Notes: generated by a model not told the origin, from the sequence alone. A DNA stretch of 64,000 nt from Mesostigma viride (GCA_009746045.1 RPFO01000288.1:1354911-1418910); one strand, 5' to 3'; counted from the stretch's first letter, positions 34,107 to 46,681 are shown. Numbers and translations are program-made.

Positions 34107-35314
34107 GCATGGCGGCTGCACCCAGCGACCCGCCTACTAAGGCACAAAAAGCGGTGGCAGCTGGGCCAAGCGATCTGCCCAAGTCACGAAAAGGTGCAAG
34201 GGGTCATACACGGGGGGTGACCGCTGACAAGTCGACACCTGCATCCAAAGTCCCTGCAATTAAGAAGCAGCGAGTGAGGAACACCCGATCGGGTAGAGGC
34301 AAGCAGCCAAGCCTCGACATACATGAAGGGGACGAGCTTGAAGGTGGGCCGCGGATGTCGTCCTTGGCGACATCACGAACACTGTGCATGGGACGAACAT
34401 GCGCAACGGCAAGCATGCGGGGGAGGGATTCGGGGAGCTGGCTAGCCCAGCCAGCCATACCGGCCGCGAGGGCAGCAATGTCAACAATGACCTTTTGGCA
34501 TAGGTTCAGGAGCTGTCCACGTACATGAAGGAGGCAATGACACACATGCTCACTGCAGTAAGCGTGGCCAAGGACACGGATGGACACCATGCAACCTGGC
34601 AGCAGCAATGTGGGCGCCGGGCACTGGCACGGGCGATGGCACGGGCGGTGCCATGGCCAACAACATTGGGGGTGGTGGCACGGCCAATGGCACGGGTCAG
34701 TGGTGCCATGCCCAACAGCACAGGCGGTGCCATGCCGAACGGCACGGGTGGTGGCATGCCCAACGGCATGATGGGTGGTGGTATGGCCAACGGCACGGGT
34801 GGTGGCATGCCCAACGGCATGATGGGTGGTGGCATGGCCAACGCGATGATGGGTGGTGGCATGCCCAACGGCATGATGGGTGGTGGTATGGCCAACGACA
34901 CGGGTGGTGCCAAACCCAACAACCGTACCGGTGGTGCCATGCCGAACGGCACGGGTGGTGGCATGCCCAACGGCATGATGGGTGGTGGTATGGCCAACGG
35001 CACGGGTGGTGGCATGCCGAACGGTATGATGCCGTGGTGGCATGACCGGCAATATGACACGGGTGGTGGCATGCCCAACGGCGTGATGGGTGGTGGCATG
35101 CCCATGCAACGGCACGGGCAGTGCCATGGCCAACGGCACGGGTGGTGGCATGCCCAACGGCATGATGGGTGGTGGTATGGCCAACGGCACGGGTGGTGGC
35201 ATGACCAATGGTATGATGGGTGGTGGCATGACCAATGGCATGGGTGGTGGCATGCCCAACGGCGTGATGGGTGGTGGCTATTACATCCCGAGCCGGACGG
35301 TGCGAAAAATCTAA
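34107..35314 (+). CDS. low-complexity Gly/Met/Asn-repeat protein, hypothetical, frame not continuous
   Basis: A likely start is ATG at about 34110 (MAAAPSDPPTKAQKAV). The N-terminal part is basic and disordered (KKQRVRNTRSGRGKQP), then acidic (HEGDELEGG). A helical piece VQELSTYMKEAMTHMLTAV follows at about 34505. From ~34650 to 35280 the sequence is built of 24-48 base repeats encoding GGGMPNGMM, GGGMANGTG and variants; it ends GYYIPSRTVRKI and stop at 35314. Frame changes near 34390, 34600 and 35110 are needed to read it through, which fits repeat slippage or assembly indels. No known family recognised; the repeat resembles silk-like or cell-wall-like low-complexity domains only in composition. 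Confidence 0.35.
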
Positions 35315-35970
35315 TCTAGTATAAGGTGCAGTTTAATAAGTCGGCATGCATAGCCGCGCATCCGCGTACCGCGATAGCAAGCAAAGATCGCAGTAAATTG
35401 ACTAACTGAGCAGCGGTTTATCCTCAGCTAGGCCTTATAGCATGATTAATTAATCCAGCTATATAATACGGCATGTCATGAGGCAAATGACATCCGGATT
35501 AGTGCCCCTTGGTCTGAGAGAGTCGTCAACACTCGTTTCATTAATCATCAAACCAAAGAGAGAGAGTCCATCGTCCTCAGACCAATTTCACCTAGCTGCG
35601 CTACCAAGCTGGCAAGTTGGTGTGCACGCGCGCCGACATGCGCGCCGATCTTCCAGATACTGCCGTCAAGCCCCAATAGGTTCTGTATGACGTCTAGGGC
35701 CGGCCCGGCCCCTAGAAGATCTCGTACTTCTGGCTAGGCCCAAAATAACTGGTCCGAAACACACAAAGTACCAAATAAACACACAAAGTCCCGAACTTAG
35801 GACAAATTCCCAAATAAGTCCCGAATTGAGTCCTATAGTCCGGCGGACTATGAAAGCGAGTTATCGAAAGTCCCAAATGATCGAATAACAAATGACTTTC
35901 GACTTATTTATTGAAGGCATTGTTACGACCATACAAAGGTCTGGGCCGTAACCGACTATCGAGGCCCGTG
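35315..35970. other. spacer with small inverted repeats, no gene seen
   Basis: AT-rich. Near 35740-35890 there are several GTCCCGAA and AAGTCCCAAATGA-type repeats and a small palindrome TAGTCCGGCGGACTA. Confidence 0.45.
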
Positions 35971-35974
35971 CAGT

Positions 35975-36590
35975 AGGGCTTGAGGTCAGCAAGAAGACAG
36001 AGGCCCTGGCGGTTGGGCTCCCCAACTCACCGCCACCCCTCTATCTCCTGGACGGCTCTCGAGTCCTGTATCGGGACCGCGTCAAGCTGCTGGGCAGCCT
36101 GCTCCCCAGCTGCGAGGTTGATGTGGACCGGCATCGCATCTCCCTCGCCTGGCACGCTTTACGCCAGTACCGGGCCCTGTGGTGCAAGCCCCTGGGCAAG
36201 ATCGAGAAACAGGACCTGTTCAAGGTCCTCGTCCTTCCTGTTCTCACGTATGGGGCCGAGACATGGACCCTCACCGCCGACCCATGGCCCGCAAGCTGGA
36301 CGGCGCGGTCACCAACATGCTGCGTTCCATTTTCAGAGTAGGATATGCTGCTCATGTCCGCAAATATGAGGACCTGTACCAGGGCATGCCATATATCACC
36401 AGCACCATTAAGCAGCGGCGCCTGCAGCTCGTAGGGCACCTAGCTCGCACCAACCAGGTAGACACCTCACGTCACTTCACGTGGCCCCCCCGCAGGTCTG
36501 GGACCAGCTCAGCCTGGCCAGCGGAGTGCTCTATCCCGGGGGAATTCGCAAGTTATCGCCAGCGGCCTGCCCAGCAGATATCGCTATTTT
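35975..36590 (+). mobile_element. diverged RTE-like LINE fragment (C-terminal ORF2)
   Basis: Encodes DRVKLLGSLLPSCEVDVDRH, then KIEKQDLFKVLVLPVLTYGA and, after a frame change near 36290, YQGMPYITSTIKQRRLQLVG. The same blocks in the same order occur in LINE A (40820-41160), but with clear divergence, so this is a related family. It ends abruptly before LINE A begins. Confidence 0.75.
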
Positions 36591-36671
36591 TCTGCACGTT
36601 ATGGCGGCACCACGCACGTGAGCCGTGTGCCTACGCCCCCTGCCATCGTCTCGGTGTGATTAAACGTAGAT

Positions 36672-37877
36672 ATGGAGGCCCCCGCATCGTCTTCAGCTCC
36701 TGTCGCCGAGTCTACTGATGCACAGCTTGCATGCTGCAAACGAAATCGCCAACGACAGCAATGTCGCCGCCGAGAACGCCGCTCACAAGCGGCCCAAGAC
36801 TTCGGAAGCAACTCCGATAGATACTGAAACCTCCTTGCCGGACTCCATTCCCTCATCATTCTACGTGCCAGGCCAGCGTTTGAGCCTGAAAGACATCGCT
36901 ACCTTACTCGACTACAACGCCGCCGCCGTAACCAGCGTGCTGAAGCTCCGCGACAACAACGACGCCCCGATTCGCCACCCTTACACCGGCCAGGTTATGG
37001 ACGCTCCTTCGGATGATTGGTCTGGTTGGGATACGCGTCAGCGTCGGCTTGCCTGTCTTATTTCGTGCTGCCCTGAACTTGTCGAGCTGCCGGCGACAGC
37101 CATCGCCAGGCCAGCACCCGCGACCGATGTTACCGTGCAACTGCAGCACCTCGCACAGTCTTTTACAACCGTGCAGGGGGACATTAAGGTCCTGACGGAG
37201 GCGTCTGCACCTGCGACAGCACAATGGATGGAGCTGAAGAAAGCCATGGCAGCCCCTGCCAAAACTACCACGTTTGCCGATGTCACCGGCAAGCAGTTGA
37301 CCACCATCGTTCAACAGGCAGCCAAGTCTGCAGCGACCGCTGCGGTCACCCAGAATATGCAGTGCAGCAACTGCGCCAACGCAATATGGTAATCAAAGGC
37401 TTCCAGAAAGGCGCGGCAGCACATGAGACAGCACACTCACTTGCCGAGGAGCTGCGCGGCCCAGCGTTCCTGGGGAAGCTGCAGCTCCAGAACCGTGTTG
37501 CCATTGAACGTGCCATTCGGCTGCCAGGCCCTCTGGGCCTGGTCGTCGTCACCATGGCCTCCATGCATGACAAACGCCTCGTGCTGGGAGCACGTCGTCT
37601 GCTCCAGCGCGGTGACTTCAACCTCGACGAGGACTACACGCCGGCTCATGACTGAAGGCGAGGAGCGCGGTGTGGAACAGCACCATGCATCGTCCAGGAG
37701 ACCAAGCAATTCGAGACCCCGGGTAAGCGCATTAAGTTGCGTCTGCTTCAGGATGGCTCCTTCGCAGCATTCTTTGATGGGAAACCGCTTAAAGGTGTTC
37801 AGATCAACACCCCCGGAGCGGAGTCTCGTGAGGTGTCTAGCAGGATAGGTGCTGCCTCCGGTGGTGTCCGTAGGTAG
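36672..37877 (+). pseudogene. LINE A ORF1, nucleic-acid-binding protein, frameshifted
   Basis: The ATG at 36672 (MEAPASSSAPVAESTDAQ) is out of frame with the main body, which is open from 36718: FYVPGQRLSLKDIATLLDYN, LKLRDNNDAPIRHPYTGQVM. A coiled-coil-like segment is followed by FADVTGKQLTTIVQQAAKSA. A frame change near 37380 leads to the C-terminal domain NMVIKGFQKG ... LAEELRGPAFLG ... TMASMHDKRLVLGARRLL ... FNLDEDYTPA, typical of LINE ORF1 RNA-binding domains, and after another change QDGSFAAFFDGKPLKGV. The stop is at 37875-37877. Confidence 0.75.
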
Positions 37878-38289
37878 ACAACCTTCCTCGTCGGCTCGCG
37901 GCTAACAGGCTTCGGGGACAGCCTCTAAACAGTCCCGTTCCAATACCATGCCTCGACCTAACCGTCGGGTGAAAGCCATGGTGGTGCCGGTATTTCGGGC
38001 TACAACCTCATCTGTCAACTGTCAGATTCGTAAGCTCCAACGTTCGCTATAGATTACCTACGCCTCGGCGTTGCGCAATCAGCCCCAACCCCGAATACTG
38101 TACCCCGAGCAAGCGGCAGGCTCGCATCCTACGCTTGCAGGACACTGAAAATAAATGCGATGAAAAGCACTATTTCCTCCGCTTCCCTTCCCCCCTCCGT
38201 TCCACCCCCACCTCCACCCCCCGCCGCCTCCACCCCCATCATCCATCGCCGTTCTCCCCTGGTGGGCCAGCAGGCATCCTTGGCCCTTG

Positions 38290-41200
38290 CCACAGTTTAA
38301 CGCACGCACATTGCTAGCAGATTACGACCATAGCTGCCGGATAGAGGAGCTCGTCGCATTTTGCATTGCCCATCGTGTATATATTCTAGGCGTGCAGGAA
38401 CACCGTCGCACGGTGCCATTTGGCACGGTGAGCACTAACCGCCTTGCAGGCGGTTGGCGTTTCTACTTCGCTGGAAGTGGGACGCAAGGCCAAGGTGGTG
38501 TTGGTCTTTTGTGTTCGCCGCTGGCAGTTGCTAGCCTCAGCACGCTTCAGTTTCTAACGTCCCGCCTTATGGTAGCACATTTCACCTCCGTCGATCGAGG
38601 GGCGGTCTAAGCACAACCTCACGGTGGGGGTGCGGGCTATGCACCCCATAGTGGTCTACCTGAGTCGGCACGCCAGGAGTTCTTCGAGTCCTTGTGCACA
38701 TAGCCTAGAGGGGGTCACCCCTGCCCGCCACTTTTTGGTTATGCTGCTCGACGCCAATGCCACGCTCCCCGCCGGGCACTGCTGGCAGTCGCTTTGCGCC
38801 TGCTGACACGGAAGCTAACGCCAACACTCCCCTTTTTTCTGCCTTTTTGCGGGATAGCGGGATGGTTGCTGTCAACTGCCACTTCCAACGTCCCTCACAG
38901 GACTTGGTCACTTTTCGTGGCCCTAACGGCCGTCAGGCCTGTTTGGACTACGTGGTAGTACGGCAGCCCAGGTGCACCTCGGTTCTGGACGCCCGAGTGT
39001 TTGACACGCCCACAGTGTGCTCTGACCACCGGTTGGTGCGCGCGACCATTCGGCTCCGGTTCCACGTCCTCGCGCGCCGCGCCGCAGTGGTCCGCCCTGA
39101 CTGGTCTGCTCTACGCCCAGTCCGGGGAGATCCTGAGGACTGGACGGACGCCGAGCACGAGCGGAACCGGTGCCGACGGGAGTACCTGTCGGCCCTGGGC
39201 GCCCGGGCGGACGTCGACGAGCTGGACAAGGGTGCCCCCAACGCCGCCATTTTTGCGGGCTTTGCGGCCCGTGCCCCGTTGCTGGCCGGGCGGCCCGGCA
39301 CCTGCCGGTCATGCCCCGCCGACGCCCCGGCCCGCTCTACCGCCAGGACCCCAAGGTCTTGGCCGCCCGGCACCGCCTCAAGCGTAACCGGGACCCGCTG
39401 CAGAAACCATTGCTCAAGGCCGCCCTTGTGGAGGCCTACGAGCACGCTCTGGACGCGGGGGCGGCCCAGTGCATCGCGGATGCCAAGGCCTGCCAGGCTC
39501 GCAACCAGCATGCAGGGCAAGGACATGTGGTACCACCTCGACCGGCTCGGCGGCCGGCGGCAGCGCACCCCGGTGGAGCACACGGGGGACGGCACGGCGC
39601 CGGTCAGCCTTGACCGCTGGTTGGCCCACAATGTTTCCTTGACCGGTGGGGCTCGCGCCCCCCCCCCCGCCGCTTCACCGGCCGAGACGGCCGCCCGCCT
39701 CGGGGTCGCCGGACCCCCGCCGCCGCCAGCACCCCCCAGTCCTCGGCCGCGGACTACCAAGTCCCCGCCTTGCAGGAGGGCTGCCTTGCCACTGACGACG
39801 TCGTCCCCCCCTTCACTTTGAAGGAATTGGATGGCGCCCTTGCTCGCCTGCGGTATGATGCGGCGGTCGGTGCCGACCACCTTTCTGCTGAGCTGCTGAA
39901 TTATTACCCCTGATCCGGCGGTTAGGGATCTTCTGCTGGCGTTCTGCAACCGTGTCCTGCTCTCTGACGAGCCTCCGCCTGCTGAGTGGCAGACGGGCAT
40001 CCGCGTCATGCTGTACAAGAAGGGCTCTGCTGCTGACCCCGGCAACTACCGGGGTGTCTGCCTCCAGAGCGCCGCGCTGAAGGTCTTCATGCGCATGATG
40101 CTGCACAGGCTCCGCGCCGCGCTGGACCCACACCTGGGTGAGTCTCAGATGGGTTTCCGTCGTGGTCGTAACACTGTCATGGCTGTGTTTGTCGCGCGCC
40201 GGTTGATGGAGGAGGTGCGTCGCCTTCCCCCTGACAGTTTGCCGCTGGTCTTCATTTTTGTTGACTATATCAAGGCCTTTGACACGGTCCTCTGGGAGGC
40301 TCTTTGGGCCATCCTAGCTCTGGATCGGGTACCACCTGCATTTATTGCTGCCATTCGCCGACTGTATGAGGGCTCACAGGCAGTAGTGCGGACTGCGGAA
40401 GGCACCACTACACCATTCCCCCTTCACCATGGGGTGTGGCAAGGTTGTGTCCTGTCCCCATACCTGTTCATTATTGTCGTGGATCACGTCATGCGCTGGG
40501 CACGTGCGCGCTTTACTGCTCTTAAGGGGTTCGAGCCAGGCTTGGACATCCTTAACGTGAAAGAGCACGGCGGGGTTAGACCTGGTTACCGCCTTGCCGA
40601 CCTGATTTATGCGGATGACACCACCCTCATCGAGAGCCCCGAGCACATTCAGACCTGGCTGGACTGTCTGGGCCTGGAGGCGCGGGCGGTGGGGTTGGAG
40701 ATTAGTGTCAAAACTGAGGCGATGGTGATTGGGGCCTCCAGTACACCACCGCTGCCGCGCCTGCTCGACGGGACGGAGGTCCCGTTCCGCGACCGCTTCA
40801 AGCTGTTGGGGAGTTGACTTCCTGATACCGGCTGCCGACGATGTGGACACCCGCATCGGCCTTGCCTGGGCCAAGCTCCGTTCGCTCAAAACCTACTGGC
40901 GCTCGAAGGGCCTGGGCGAGCACCGCAAGCGCATGCTCTTCAAGGTCCTCGTCCTCACGGTGCTCACGTATGGCGCCGAGGCGTGGACCATCCCACCCAA
41001 TTCACTGGCAGCTAGGCTAGACGGCACGGTTTACAGGATGCTCCGACAGGTCCTTAACGTAGGGTTTTCCGAGCGTCCGTCATCAGAATCTTTGTATCAT
41101 GGCATGCCTCGTATTTCGGACGAGATTAGGCAGCGTAGGATAGCATTTGTAGGACACCTTGCTCGCACCCGGCCAGGTCGACACCGCCCTTGGCCTGGCC

Positions 41201-41479
41201 GGCCCCCAGCAGCTTGGCCAGCCAGGGCGACACATTCTGACCTGGCCTGGCCCCGAGGGCATTCCCAAAAGGGTAGGGAAACCTGTCACGAACTACATCC
41301 AGATGTTGCTGGACGACCTAGTGGTCCCAGCCCAGTTTGAGCACCGCATCCACACTCTCTCCCGTCTTTGGACTGCCATGCAGGACAAGACGCGGTGGAA
41401 GAAGATTGTCAAGGCGCACACGCCCGACCCTGTGGGCAAGCCCCCTCCCCCCAAGCGGAGGAGGCGTTTTGATGAGTAG
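38290..41479 (+). pseudogene. LINE A ORF2: endonuclease and reverse transcriptase, multiple frameshifts
   Basis: The N-terminal exonuclease-endonuclease-phosphatase fold shows FNARTL, ELVAFCIAHRVYILGVQEHR, VMLLDANATLPAG and CSDHRLVRATIRLRF (catalytic N, E, D, SDH). The RT follows: DPGNYRGVCLQSAALKVFMR, MGFRRGRNTV, FVDYIKAFDTVLWEAL (motif A), GVWQGCVLSPYLF, LADLIYADDTTLI (motif C). The C-terminal block VLTVLTYGAEAW and the end PPPPKRRRRFDE complete it. Breaks: a stop at about 38608, and frame changes near 38757, 39310, 39510, 39790-39915, 40815 and 41165. Some lie in G/C runs. Confidence 0.85.
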
Positions 41480-41614
41480 TGTAGTTAGGATTTTCTAGAT
41501 AGCTTAGAGTTAGGTTCGTTCGATCACGCGGCTTCCTCCACCCCATCCATCATGGAATATGTGCTACATGATCTCCCAACGGAGGCATGTTATAATTTAA
41601 TTATTTTTTTAATA

Positions 41615-41904
41615 GCTCGGCACACTGTAAACGACTGAAAGAAGATGATGGACAAGGCCAAGTGGGCCCAGGTCATAGAGGACAACGAGCCCCCCCCTGT
41701 GGGGAAGCGCCCGCGTGTGCAAGCCCGTGGGAGGCACGCCAGTGCTGTATAGATAGATGTTGGTGTTAGTAATGCTGTTAGATAGATGTCGTAGGTAGCT
41801 GATGTAGATAGCTTAGACCGGTAGGACTGTTTGCACCCACCCATCCATCCATCCATCCATCGGGGTTAATGCTCCGTGACTCCCCAACGGGAGCACGAGT
41901 CTAA
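41615..41904 (+). mobile_element. diverged LINE 3' end
   Basis: The end of an ORF2-like product (KMMDKAKWAQVIEDNEPP, then VGKRPRVQARGRHASAV and stop at 41751) resembles the end of LINE A ORF2. A CATC microsatellite (41838-41860) and a terminal hairpin CTCCGTGACTCCCCAACGGGAG precede a TTAA-rich tail into which T2 inserted. Confidence 0.6.
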
Positions 41905-42921
41905 TTAAGGGGACATGACACCCGGGACTTTTTTGGCGCCAAAAAAGTCGGGACGGTACCGACGGACCGTGAATTGTGGTGCACAGTGCGCGCACCGTGC
42001 GGAGGTGGCCATGGCGACGTGCGTTCCGTTAAAATATTGCTAATCCGGCGGGCGACAGGCCGAAAAATTAAGCCGATGGTTAAAAGTGATGTTCTATTAT
42101 GATGTTTCATAGCCAGATCTGCACTATTTGCAAATTCGCTGCCTTTGTACAGATTTGCACGGGGGTCTCATCCAACAACTTGGCCGCGATGAATAATCTA
42201 GCATGCATGCCTGCGACGGTAGAACTCGATATTCGTGGGTTGTATTGATGCAGTAAGAGCCGTTTAGTAACGGACACCATGAAAATAACCTAAGCGTCTT
42301 CGATCTGCGGCCATTTCCTGTCATTTCTAAAATCAGATTTCGTTCAGGCCTGCGCGATCGGCGGTTAATCCATCCATGGCTGGCTGGCTTTTCTTGCGTG
42401 CCTGGGTAGGAAATAATGCCGGCCGTGGTACGTTGATTGACATTTTTTTGGCATGTCACCGCCCAGTCTGTTTGCGCTCTTAATGAACCTGGCATGAAAC
42501 TTTCGGCGGCGTTTCTGGGTTCTTCTTGCTATTTTGTTCTCCACTTGTTGCAGTTGTGCTATCAGATTTTCCGCAGCTTTCAATGGTTTTCCTTACGCTG
42601 CGTATGCCATGCTTCCTAAAGCTACCCAGAACTGATTGGGCAGTTATCTGGCTTTGCTACGCTTCCTGTATGGAGGTTTTCACACGGTAGACATTCTATA
42701 ATGCGTAGTCAAGGACCCTAGCTGCCTGGGAGCGGCATCACAGTTGCAAGGAGCTGGCGAGCTCATAAACGCCTGTCATGGCTCTTCAGCCTGCTGGAAA
42801 ACAAGGTTGTTGTATGGAAGGTGAGAATATGTGAGTTACTTATCACATCCCCACCTGTTTAGCCTCCATTATACATGGCTTGTACTTCCTAGATGACAGG
42901 GATCAGGTCGTTATGGCTATG

Positions 42922-43275
42922 AAAAGGATTTACGTTAGATGGATAGAGATTGTTACGCTCTTTCCAACGGCACCTTGAACGCCTCATTTGGTTAAGGAAC
43001 AGGGTACTGGGAGTCTGTGTAATCAATTGATTGACAGTTCAGCTGTCACAGTGCAGCTGAATACTTGGACGCGTCCCTAACAACCTATATGTGTGACTTG
43101 GTCGCACCGGGACGCTAGTTCTTGCGTGCACGTTCTTTTGGCACTGCGACCCTGTCGCCTGTGCTGCGTGCAGTCTTGGAAGTGACGTGACTTACGTCGG
43201 TGTTCCTTGTTATTAATAAAGGCAACTTCCTGCAAGAACCATGGCGGAATTCTTGGCATTCACCCTCTTACAACT
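42922..43275 (+). repeat. E3 5' LTR, internally deleted
   Basis: Lacks eight bases near the start (GTTAACGT of the 3' copy) and about 265 bp in the middle (junction near 42984, replaced by AGGGTACTGG). The rest matches the 3' LTR closely. Confidence 0.88.
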
Positions 43276-43284
43276 CGTATTACA
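43276..43284 (+). promoter_or_regulatory. E3 candidate primer-binding site CGTATTACA
   Basis: Abuts the 5' LTR; identical to the E1 site. Confidence 0.5.
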
Positions 43285-43299
43285 CGCCTCGTTCCAAAT

Positions 43300-44016
43300 A
43301 TGCCAAATTCTGAAGAATTCCGAATTCCCGGCGATGAGGAGATAGCCGCACCGCCGGCTGATCCTTTACCAAGACCGGCTGCGCCGTCGTGGCAGCAATT
43401 GCTTGACGAGGTCACGATATCGCTGGACGAACTTCATCGTCGGCAGCGCGCAGCTCACCCATTGCTCGGGGATTTTCCCGAGGACCCCACTTTGCCGCAG
43501 CTGGTGCCGGCTATACGCGCGCCGTAGGACCAAATTCGCAACATTTTGTCGCAATTTACGGTCCAGGTGCGTGGCGGTTTGCGGTCGGTGACCGAGGTCA
43601 CCACTGCCATCGAGGAGCTGGACAACGCCATCTCTTCGCTCACCGGCTACCAAAGAAATTTACAAAACTGGGCATCACTACGCATGGGGGGCGCGCCGGT
43701 GGTGTCGACAAACTTATTTCAAGACCTCGCGTTGCTGTCGCTGCTCACACGCGGCGTACGCAGTCGCGAACGCCAGGTTCTCATTAACCTGGTGGCTTTC
43801 CTCGCATCTTTGCGAGAGTGGATTCCCGCAGGTTGGGAATTGTTGTCGATTTTTACACATCCTCTGCGCCTCGTCGCGCGTCGGCGCATCGCAACTTTCG
43901 CGCCGGGGAGCACACCGGTTTTGATACATACCGGCGCAGGTCCGGCACACACGCCGGATATGGAGGATCGTGAGTTTGCCTATGAGTACTGCGATTTCCG
44001 GGGCCTCGACTACTGA
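43300..44016 (+). pseudogene. E3 ORF X, one in-frame TAG
   Basis: Starts MPNSEEFRIPGDEE at 43300, 15 bases after the CGTATTACA motif, as in E1. An in-frame TAG at 43525-43527 interrupts it; reading continues in the same frame to 44016 (QFTVQVRGGLRSVTEVTTAI; DLALLSLLTRGVRSRERQVL; ends EYCDFRGLDY). Predicted mostly helical. It resembles E1 ORF X in position, start, length scale and composition more than in detailed sequence. No function assigned. Confidence 0.65.
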
Positions 44017-44156
44017 GTCGGCCAATTTTTTTTTTCCAGTGCTCGTCGACATTTTGTCAAATTTTCAGCGGCGATTCGCGGGGCGGCGGCGACACCGGCG
44101 CAGGCAGCACTTGAGACAGTTTTTTTGTATATACCTTGTCCATGTTCCCAAGAAAA

Positions 44157-45890
44157 GTCCTTATTTTAGGACCAGTTTGAATTAAAAAATATATGTGCAA
44201 ACATCAAATTTTGACCCTGGCATTTTTACCACTGACAGATAACACACTTTTTGAATTTTGGACAAAAACCTGGGTTCAAATAATTACATTTAGTGCCTGA
44301 ATGGACCCTGGCCCATGGCAGGCCTCAAACCGCGAATTTGGTCAAAATGAGAATTTAGGACCAATAGGACCAATTAGTGTCAACGCATGACCATGCTATC
44401 CACACGGTCCCTTGAGCATCTTACAAGCGCTAGGGGACCCTACGAGGCCTTGGGATGGCGGGGCAGCGTATAACAAGGCCATACCCTGCTGTGGCTGCCT
44501 CTATATATACGCGTGCTTAACGGTGTCACAGATGGTGCAGGTAATGCAATATACGGTTGCATGGTTGCTGAGGTTGCCCGGCTTGAACATGGCCCACCCC
44601 TTGCGGTAAACTTTCTCTAAGCATATGCCAAACCTTCTTTGACATCACGGACATGCTGGCCACCACCCAGCGATGAAAAAACATTGCATTTGCATTGCAA
44701 CTAACACATGAATGCAGCCAAATCAAGTTACAGAACAACGTTGTGCTAACATGCAACGCTTTGTGAGCGAATTCAGGGTGCATGTAACACGTAAACCATA
44801 TTGTATATACTGTCTGAGAACACCCTGAACGACTGCAGGCCATAGAACCTTGGTTTATAACTAACACATGAGTAAAACTGCTCTTACGCATGTGTGTTTT
44901 AGCTGCAGCGGACGACGAAGATAGAGACGTAAAAAATTGTATGACGTAAACCAACTATGTGTGACAGTTATGTGCACAGAGAGCGTCCCCTCTTTTTAGG
45001 CATAGCTGGCTGACTCAAAACACCACGACAGCGTTGCCAGTTACACTCATGATCTAGGACACCCCGGCACGTACCTGCTACTTACGTCGCCTCATTCCAG
45101 ATGGTTGCAAAAAAGTCGCTGAAATCCGCAGCGAGGTCAGCTTTCCGAGAGCTGAGCGCACCAAAGCTGGCCAACCGGTTCGAAAATGATATAAACCACG
45201 CTTGTGCTGCGTTCTAGGTCCAAGAAATACCGAAAGTGAAGACCTATAAGGTGCGCTCGCTGCCCAGCCTGAACGTCCCTAAAACATGGTCAACAATGGA
45301 AATCGGGCAAGAATATCACGGCCCAGGCGCTTCCATGTCAAATACTCCGTTTATAAACTCCAGACTATAATCAAAATCGTCCACAAAAATGTCCTGGCTT
45401 GATTCGCACCACAATTGCTAATACACTAACATGTTTGTGCCAAAATCGACCCTCCGCGAGCAGGCGATCTGCGACCCATTTGTGTTGTGCCGCTGTGCTA
45501 CAGCGCTACACATAAAAACTTGCGCAGAAAATTTCACAGCCTTTAAGCATAACTAACGACCTTTCGTTTTTGCTACTGGGCGCCCGAAATGATAAACGCA
45601 CGTGAAAACGCCGGCCACGATTGTCAGGTCGCCATATCCACCTCAGATCATTCCCGCACCCACTTTTTCGCTCCAAAATCGGTTATATTTTTGGTCGAGG
45701 TACCTACTTTCCCGCCATTATACCCGGTACCCGGGTACGGAATCCGGGTACCATGTGCCGGTACCACGGGTCGGGTACATCATGCCGGGTACGGTCCACA
45801 TGGGGTACGGTCCATATAGTGACCCCCCCCCCGGTACCTCGGTTATAGTAAATTGGTCCTTAATTTAGGACTTTGTCCTAAATTAAGGAC
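44157..45890. mobile_element. possible non-autonomous DNA element inside E3, GTCCTTA terminal repeats
   Basis: E1 and E2 have little sequence between ORF X and gag, but E3 has 1.9 kb. The left end GTCCTTATTTTAGGAC (44157-44172) matches the reverse complement of 45875-45890 at 15 of 16. The right end is a perfect 17-bp hairpin (45855-45871 with 45875-45891, loop TTT). No target duplication is apparent and no transposase is encoded. A cluster of GGTACC/GGGTAC repeats lies at 45715-45840. Confidence 0.4.
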
Positions 45891-45956
45891 CGTGGGAGGC
45901 TTAACAACCTTCATTTGCTGCGTTGCTGAGGTGTTTTGGATAGCTTGTTGAGCATA

Positions 45957-46681
45957 ATGGCAGACGGGCGCCGTAGCAAAGGTGCCCCAGCTAGTGGGAA
46001 TAATGGTGGTGCTGGTAGTGGGACAGCTCACGTAGATGACGTGGGTGTCACCGGGGAAATTTCCAATGTTCATCACAACCCTAATAATACACAAGCTGTT
46101 CATGGCTATGACCTTACCACCCAGGGTTTGCTTATTGTGAATCAACTGCAACCTGTCACGTCTGACTCAAAGCCCAAGCAGGCTGAGGAGTTTGTGGAGG
46201 GGCTAGAGGGGTTTCCAAGTTTGTACGGTGGTACAAACTATTACCAGATCTGGATAGGTAGCCAGACTTTTGGCAAGTGTACAGATCAGATAAAGGACCT
46301 CACTAGAGAGTGTAAGAAGGCCAACAAGGCCTGGTCCAGCTACGTGGCAGAGTTAAAGGAGCTGCTAGAGGATCAGAGGAAGAAAGTGGGGATCCATTGG
46401 CAGGATAAATACCAGGGGTGGGAGGTCAAGGGGGACCTGATCCAGAACTTCCTTAGCTATTGTAAAATGGTTGAGGAGGGCAGGGCTCACGGCTTTAATG
46501 TTGCTGACAACATAGCCCTGACAAACTGGCTCAAGGTTTCTGGGCTGGACAAGGCTACACGTGGCTCTTTAAAGGTCATGTGTGCCCCACACTCAACCCT
46601 CAAGGCCTACAAGGTCATAATCAAACAAGCACTCGAGGCAGAGGAGCTGTTTGAGGGTGGAGTGCCAGCAGTGAAGGCTAC
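45957..46681 (+). CDS. E3 gag, N-terminal part (interrupted by E2)
   Basis: The start is ATG at 45957 (MADGRRSKGAPASGNNGG). A Gly/Asn-rich leader is followed by a helical capsid-like region: QAEEFVEGLEGFPSLYGG, CKKANKAWSSYVAELKELLE, DLIQNFLSYCKMVEEGRAHG, IALTNWLKVSGL. Similar blocks occur in E2 gag (VVHAFEDFVKLREDAMAKGF, ADRMAMGDFLKSLQL). The frame is open up to the E2 insertion in GCTAC (46677-46681) and resumes without loss at 54712. Confidence 0.85.

Larger units (their letters stand above)
36610..41612 (+). mobile_element. LINE family A, nearly complete RTE-like element, decayed
   Basis: ORF1 (about 36672-37877), ORF2 with AP-type endonuclease and RT (about 38290-41479), and a 3' untranslated region ending CTCCCAACGGAGGCATGTTA plus an AT-rich tail. 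Shorter copies of the same family are at 11600-12545 and 14440-15285. Several frameshifts break both ORFs. Assignment to RTE rests on the endonuclease and RT blocks; a neighbouring clade is possible. Confidence 0.85.

Noticed and set aside
42922-43275. 5' LTR of E3 as an unrelated solo repeat
   Set aside because: The CTATG duplication, the shared ends and the downstream CGTATTACA motif tie it to the 3' LTR; the length difference is explained by an internal deletion.
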